From assembly GCA_964057225.1 (NCBI GenBank), contig OZ059898.1, forward strand, positions 806,001 to 870,000: 64,000 bases of DNA. Reading direction: 5' to 3'. The first letter of the stretch is position 1; each line of letters starts with the position of its first letter. Shown piece after piece: positions 57,801 to 64,000 of the stretch. The DNA comes from Auanema rhodensis. Its lineage: Eukaryota > Nematoda > Chromadorea > Rhabditida > Rhabditidae. The notes under the pieces are model-generated. The model did not search any database. It saw nothing but the letters and a program-made list of their open reading frames with translations, and was not told where the DNA came from. The position numbers were made by a program, and so were the translations under genes.

Positions 57801-60800
57801 AACATACACTAATGCATCATTTTTCAAACGATCATAACTAATTTTTGTATTAAGCGTTTCTCAATGTAGTATAGTGCATTCGATGCGGATTTTTAAGCTG
57901 CGTCGATCTGTGTTATCAGATTTGCGCTAGCTTAAAAATGCACCGAGATATCAACTGATATAAGTTCACACTTATATCCTCGATTTTCACCCTGAAGAAT
58001 TAATTTTTTCGTTGAATAACATTGTCCATCGTCTTTGCCTTGAAAAAAGGAATCTAAAAACATCTACTTTTTGCTAAATTATTTTGAAATTTTTCGAAAA
58101 AATTTTTGTCAAAATGTTTTTGGAAGCAATGTTGAGTGTACATGGAAACTCAACATACACTAATGCATCATTTTTCAAACGATCATAACTAATTTTTGTA
58201 TTAAGCGTTTCTCAATGTAGTATAGTGCATTCGATGCGGATTTTTAAGCTGCGTCGATCTGTGTTATCAGATTTGCGCTAGCTTAAAAATGCACCGAGAT
58301 ATCAACTGATATAAGTTCACACTTATATCCTCGATTTTCACCCTGAAGAATTAATTTTTTCGTTGAATAACATTGTCCATCGTCTTTGCCTTGAAAAAAG
58401 GAATCTAAAAACATCTACTTTTTGCTAAATTATTTTGAAATTTTTCGAAAAAATTTTTGTCAAAATGTTTTTGGAAGCAATGTTGAGTGTACATGGAAAC
58501 TCAACATACACTAATGCATCATTTTTCAAACGATCATAACTAATTTTTGTATTAAGCGTTTCTCAATGTAGTATAGTGCATTCGATGCGGATTTTTAAGC
58601 TGCGTCGATCTGTGTTATCAGATTTGCGCTAGCTTAAAAATGCACCGAGATATCAACTGATATAAGTTCACACTTATATCCTCGATTTTCACCCTGAAGA
58701 ATTAATTTTTTCGTTGAATAACATTGTCCATCGTCTTTGCCTTGAAAAAAGGAATCTAAAAACATCTACTTTTTGCTAAATTATCTTGAAATTTTTCGAA
58801 AAAATTTTTGTCAAAATGTTTTTGGAAGCAATGTTGAGTGTACATGGAAACTCAACATACACTAATGCATCATTTTTCAAACGATCATAACTAATTTTTG
58901 TATTAAGCGTTTCTCAATGTAGTATAGTGCATTCGATGCGGATTTTTAAGCTGCGTCGATCTGTGTTATCAGATTTGCGCTAGCTTAAAAATGCACCGAG
59001 ATATCAACTGATATAAGTTCACACATATATCCTCGATTTTCACCCTGAAGAATTAATTTTTTCGTTGAATAACATTGTCCATCGTCTTTGCCTTGAAAAA
59101 AGGAATCTAAAAACATCTACTTTTTGCTAAATTATTTTGAAATTTTTCGAAAAAATTTTTGTCAAAATGTTTTTGGAAGCAATGTTGAGTGTACATGGAA
59201 ACTCAACATACACTAATGCATCATTTTTCAAACGATCATAACTAATTTTTGTATTAAGCGTTTCTCAATGTAGTATAGTGCATTCGATGCGGATTTTTAA
59301 GCTGCGTCGATCTGTGTTATCAGATTTGCGCTAGCTTAAAAATGCACCGAGATATCAACTGATATAAGTTCACACTTATATCCTCGATTTTCACCCTGAA
59401 GAATTAATTTTTTCGTTGAATAACATTGTCCATCGTCTTTGCCTTGAAAAAAGGAATCTAAAAACGTCTACTTTTTGCTAAATTATTTTGAAATTTTTCG
59501 AAAAAATTTTTGTCAAAATGTTTTTGGAAGCAATGTTGAGTGTACATGGAAACTCAACATACACTAATGCATCATTTTTCAAACGATCATAACTAATTTT
59601 TGTATTAAGCGTTTCTCAATGTAGTATAGTGCATTCGATGCGGATTTTTAAGCTGCGTCGATCTGTGTTATCAGATTTGCGCTAGCTTAAAAATGCACCG
59701 AGATATCAACTGATATAAGTTCACACTTATATCCTCGATTTTCACCCTGAAGAATTAATTTTTTCGTTGAATAACATTGTCCATCGTCTTTGCCTTGAAA
59801 AAAGGAATCTAAAAACATCTACTTTTTGCTAAATTATTTTGAAATTTTTCGAAAAAATTTTTGTCAAAATGTTTTTGGAAGCAATGTTGAGTGTACATGG
59901 AAACTCAACATACACTAATGCATCATTTTTCAAACGATCATAACTAATTTTTGTATTAAGCGTTTCTCAATGTAGTATAGTGCATTCGATGCGAATTTTT
60001 AAGCTGCGTCGATCTGTGTTATCAGATTTGCGCTAGCTTAAAAATGCACCGAGATATCAACTGATATAAGTTCACACTTATATCCTCGATTTTCACCCTG
60101 AAGAATTAATTTTTTCGTTGAATAACATTGTCCATCGTCTTTGCCTTGAAAAAAGGAATCTAAAAACATCTACTTTTCGCCAAATTATTTTGAAATTTTT
60201 CGAAAAAATTTTTGTCAAAATGTTTTTGGAAGCAATGTTGAGTGTACATGGAAACTCAACATACACTAATGCATCATTTTTCAAACGATCATAACTAATT
60301 TTTGTATTAAGCGTTTCTCAATGTAGTATAGTGCATTCGATGCGGATTTTTAAGCTGCGTCGATCTGTGTTATCAGATTTGCGCTAGCTTAAAAATGCAC
60401 CGAGATATCAACTGATATAAGTTCACACATATATCCTCGATTTTCACCCTGAAGAATTAATTTTTTCGTTGAATAACATTGTCCATCGTCTTTGCCTTGA
60501 AAAAAGGAATCTAAAGACATCTACTTTTTGCTAAATTATTTTGAAATTTTTCGAAAAAATTTTTGTCAAAATGTTTTTGGAAGCAATGTTGAGTGTACAT
60601 GGAAACTCAACATACACTAATGCATCATTTTTCAAACGATCATAACTAATTTTTGTATTAAGCGTTTCTCAATGTAGTATAGTGCATTCGATGCGGATTT
60701 TTAAGCTGCGTCGATCTGTGTTATCAGATTTGCGCTAGCTTAAAAATGCACCGAGATATCAACTGATATAAGTTCACACTTATATCCTCGATTTTCACCC

Positions 60801-63800
60801 TGAAGAATTAATTTTTTCGTTGAATAACATTGTCCATCGTCTTTGCCTTGGAAAAAGGAATCTAAAAACATCTACTTTTCGCCAAATTATTTTGAAATTT
60901 TTCGAAAAAATTTTTGTCAAAATGTTTTTGGAAGCAATGTTGAGTGTACATGGAAACTCAACATACACTAATGCATCATTTTTCAAACGATCATAACTAA
61001 TTTTTGTATTAAGCGTTTCTCAATGTAGTATAGTGCATTCGATGCGGATTTTTAAGCTGCGTCGATCTGTGTTATCAGATTTGCGCTAGCTTAAAAATGC
61101 ACCGAGATATCAACTGATATAAGTTCACACTTATATCCTCGATTTTCACCCTGAAGAATTAATTTTTTCGTTGAATAACATTGTCCATCGTCTTTGCTTT
61201 GAAAAAAGAAATCTGAAAACATCTACTTTTTGCTAAATTATTTTGAAATTTTTCGAAAAAATTTTTGTCAAAATGTTTTTGGAAGCAATGTTGAGTGTAC
61301 ATGGAAACTCAACATACACTAATGCATCATTTTTCAAACGATCATAACTAATTTTTGTATTAAGCGTTTCTCAATGTAGTATAGTGCATTCGATGCGGAT
61401 TTTTAAGCTGCGTCGATCTGTGTTATCAGATTTGCGCTAGCTTAAAAATGCACCGAGATATCAACTGATATAAGTTCACACTTATATCCTCGATTTTCAC
61501 CCTGAAGAATTAATTTTTTCGTTGAATAACATTGTCCATCGTCTTTGCCTTGAAAAAAGGAATCTAAAAACATCTACTTTTCGCCAAATTATTTTGAAAT
61601 TTTTCGAAAAAATTTTTGTCAAAATGTTTTTGGAAGCAATGTTGAGTGTACATGGAAACTCAACATACACTAATGCATCATTTTTCAAACGATCATAACT
61701 AATTTTTGTATTAAGCGTTTCTCAATGTAGTATAGTGCATTCGATGCGGATTTTTAAGCTGCGTCGATCTGTGTTATCAGATTCGCGCTAGCTTAAAAAT
61801 GCACCGAGATATCAACTGATATAAGTTCACACATATATCCTCGATTTTCACCCTGAAGAATTAATTTTTTCGTTGAATAACATTGTCCATCGTCTTTGCC
61901 TTGAAAAAAGAAATCTAAAAACATCTACTTTTTGCTAAATTATTTTGAAATTTTTCGAAAAAATTTTTGTCAAAATGTTTTTGGAAGCAATGTTGAGTGT
62001 ACATGGAAACTCAACATACACTAATGCATCATTTTTCAAACGATCATAACTAATTTTTGTATTAAGCGTTTCTCAATGTAGTATAGTGCATTCGATGCGG
62101 ATTTTTAAGCTGCGTCGATCTGTGTTATCAGATTTGCGCTAGCTTAAAAATGCACCGAGATATCAACTGATATAAGTTCACACTTATATCCTCGATTTTC
62201 ACCCTGAAGAATTAATTTTTTCGTTGAATAACATTGTCCATCGTCTTTGCCTTGAAAAAAGGAATTTAAAAACATCTACTTTTTGCTAAATTATTTTGAA
62301 ATTTTTCGAAAAAATTTTTGTCAAAATGTTTTTGGAAGCAATGTTGAGTGTACATGGAAACTCAACATACACTAATGCATCATTTTTCAAACGATCATAA
62401 CTAATTTTTGTATTAAGCGTTTCTCAATGTAGTATAGTGCATTCGATGCGGATTTTTAAGCTGCGTCGATCTGTGTTATCAGATTTGCGCTAGCTTAAAA
62501 ATGCACCGAGATATCAACTGATATAAGTTCACACTTATATCCTCGATTTTCACCCTGAAGAATTAATTTTTTCGTTGAATAACATTGTCCATCGTCTTTG
62601 CCTTGAAAAAAGGAATCTAAAAACATCTACTTTTTGCTAAATTATTTCGAAATTTTTCGAAAAAATTTTTGTCAAAATGTTTTTGGAAGCAATGTTGAGT
62701 GTACATGGAAACTCAACATACACTAATGCATCATTTTTCAAACGATCATAACTAATTTTTGTATTAAGCGTTTCTCAATGTAGTATAGTGCATTCGATGC
62801 GGATTTTTAAGCTGCGTCGATCTGTGTTATCAGATTTGCGCTAGCTTAAAAATGCACCGAGATATCAACTGATATAAGTTCACACTTATATCCTCGATTT
62901 TCACCCTGAAGAATTAATTTTTTCGTTGAATAACATTGTCCATCGTCTTTGCCTTGAAAAAAGGAATCTAAAAACATCTACTTTTCGCCAAATTATTTTG
63001 AAATTTTTCGAAAAAATTTTTGTCAAAATGTTTTTGGAAGCAATGTTGAGTGTACATGGAAACTCAACATACACTAATGCATCATTTTTCAAACGATCAT
63101 AACTAATTTTTGTATTAAGCGTTTCTCAATGTAGTATAGTGCATTCGATGCGGATTTTTAAGCTGCGTCGATCTGTGTTATCAGATTTGCGCTAGCTTAA
63201 AAATGCACCGAGATATCAACTGATATAAGTTCACACATATATCCTCGATTTTCACCCTGAAGAATTAATTTTTTCGTTGAATAACATTGTCCATCGTCTT
63301 TGCCTTGAAAAAAGGAATCTAAAAACATCTACTTTTTGCTAAATTATTTTGAAATTTTTCGAAAAAATTTTTGTCAAAATGTTTTTGGAAGCAATGTTGA
63401 GTGTACATGGAAACTCAACATACACTAATGCATCATTTTTCAAACGATCATAACTAATTTTTGTATTAAGCGTTTCTCAATGTAGTATAGTGCATTCGAT
63501 GCGGATTTTTAAGCTGCGTCGATCTGTGTTATCAGATTTGCGCTAGCTTAAAAATGCACCGAGATATCAACTGATATAAGTTCACACTTATATCCTCGAT
63601 TTTCACCCTGAAGAATTAATTTTTTCGTTGAATAACATTGTCCATCGTCTTTGCCTTGAAAAATAGAATCTAAAAACATCTACTTTTTGCTAAATTATTT
63701 TGAAATTTTTCGAAAAAATTTTTGTCAAAATGTTTTTGGAAGCAATGTTGAGTGTACATGGAAACTCAACATACACTAATGCATCATTTTTCAAACGATC

Positions 63801-64000
63801 ATAACTAATTTTTGTATTAAGCGTTTCTCAATGTAGTATAGTGCATTCGATGCGGATTTTTAAGCTGCGTCGATCTGTGTTATCAGATTTGCGCTAGCTT
63901 AAAAATGCACCGAGATATCAACTGATATAAGTTCACACTTATATCCTCGATTTTCACCCTGAAGAATTAATTTTTTCGTTGAATAACATTGTCCATCGTC
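51828..64000. repeat. Satellite array 4, 351-bp monomer, homogeneous
   Basis: About 34.7 monomers with no 275-bp deleted class and almost no left-type variants, running off the window. Marked monomers carry CGCCAAATT (52020, 52371, 53073, 54477, 55881, 56934, 60093, 60795, 61497, 62901), usually followed by the CACACATATAT variant in the next monomer. No gene is seen. Confidence 0.97.
53073..55880. repeat. 1404-bp (4-monomer) higher-order repeat, two copies
   Basis: Units 53073-54476 and 54477-55880 share the order: CGCCAAATT monomer, CACACATATAT monomer, CACCCAGAAG monomer, GAAAAATAGAATC monomer. A partial third instance with GAAAAATAGAATC appears near 63660. This is a local higher-order repeat of four monomers. 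Confidence 0.85.

Noticed and set aside
5795-63092. Many copies of a 63-codon - strand ORF (and one of 81 codons) in the satellite
   Set aside because: They arise wherever a monomer has both the GCCAAATT (or CGCCAAATT) and TTTTTTCG variants; 351 is a multiple of 3, so frames recur. The product is low complexity and follows the satellite, with no sign of selection.
1-64000. CENP-B box in the satellite
   Set aside because: Closest texts (TTCGATGCGGATTT, TTCGTTGAATAACA) lack the CGGG half of the consensus.

Overview
This window is a eukaryotic satellite-DNA block from an animal genome. Three LTR retrotransposons are embedded in it, and I see no host gene. Everything outside the retrotransposons is one head-to-tail satellite with an AT-rich monomer of exactly 351 bp, about 119 monomer equivalents, all in the same orientation. 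BEL/Pao elements are confined to animals. The integrase-to-C-terminal stretch of the Gypsy polyprotein and the YVDN reverse-transcriptase box of the BEL element remind me of nematode elements, so I lean to an invertebrate, possibly a nematode. That assignment is weak.

Layout: satellite array 1 (1-9750); Gypsy-type element copy 1 (9755-17420, + strand, 4-bp target duplication TATA); satellite array 2 (17425-25692); Gypsy copy 2 (25697-33362, same target site, apparently identical to copy 1); satellite array 3 (33367-44120); BEL/Pao-type element (44126-51822, - strand, 5-bp target duplication CATGG); satellite array 4 (51828-64000). The two Gypsy copies lie 15,942 bp apart. Their satellite flanks correspond base for base over about 11 kb and share private variants, so the second copy arose by duplication of a satellite-plus-element block, not by a second insertion.

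Each Gypsy copy has 352-bp LTRs, a primer-binding site resembling a tRNA-Pro complement, one uninterrupted 2109-codon Gag-Pol reading frame (CCHC knuckle, DTG protease, YIDD reverse transcriptase, RNase H, HHCC/DD35E integrase), a polypurine tract, and an unrecognised C-terminal extension of about 375 residues. The BEL element has 318-bp LTRs that look identical, a gag frame, a pol frame joined to it by a probable -1 frameshift site (A AAT TTT), and an extra downstream ORF with a zinc-knuckle array laid out like that of its own Gag. Its 5' end is damaged. The leader and the start of gag are replaced by direct and inverted pieces of pol, and a 41-nt sequence matching the 3' half of tRNA-Gly with its CCA occurs twice within a 299-bp tandem duplication. 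I read this as a reverse-transcription or template-switching product.

The satellite has internal structure. A 275-bp monomer class with one fixed 76-bp deletion occurs ten times. Local higher-order repeats of 626, 702, 977, 1053 and 1404 bp can be followed by private variants. Each monomer carries inverted repeats, and all three insertions fall inside them.
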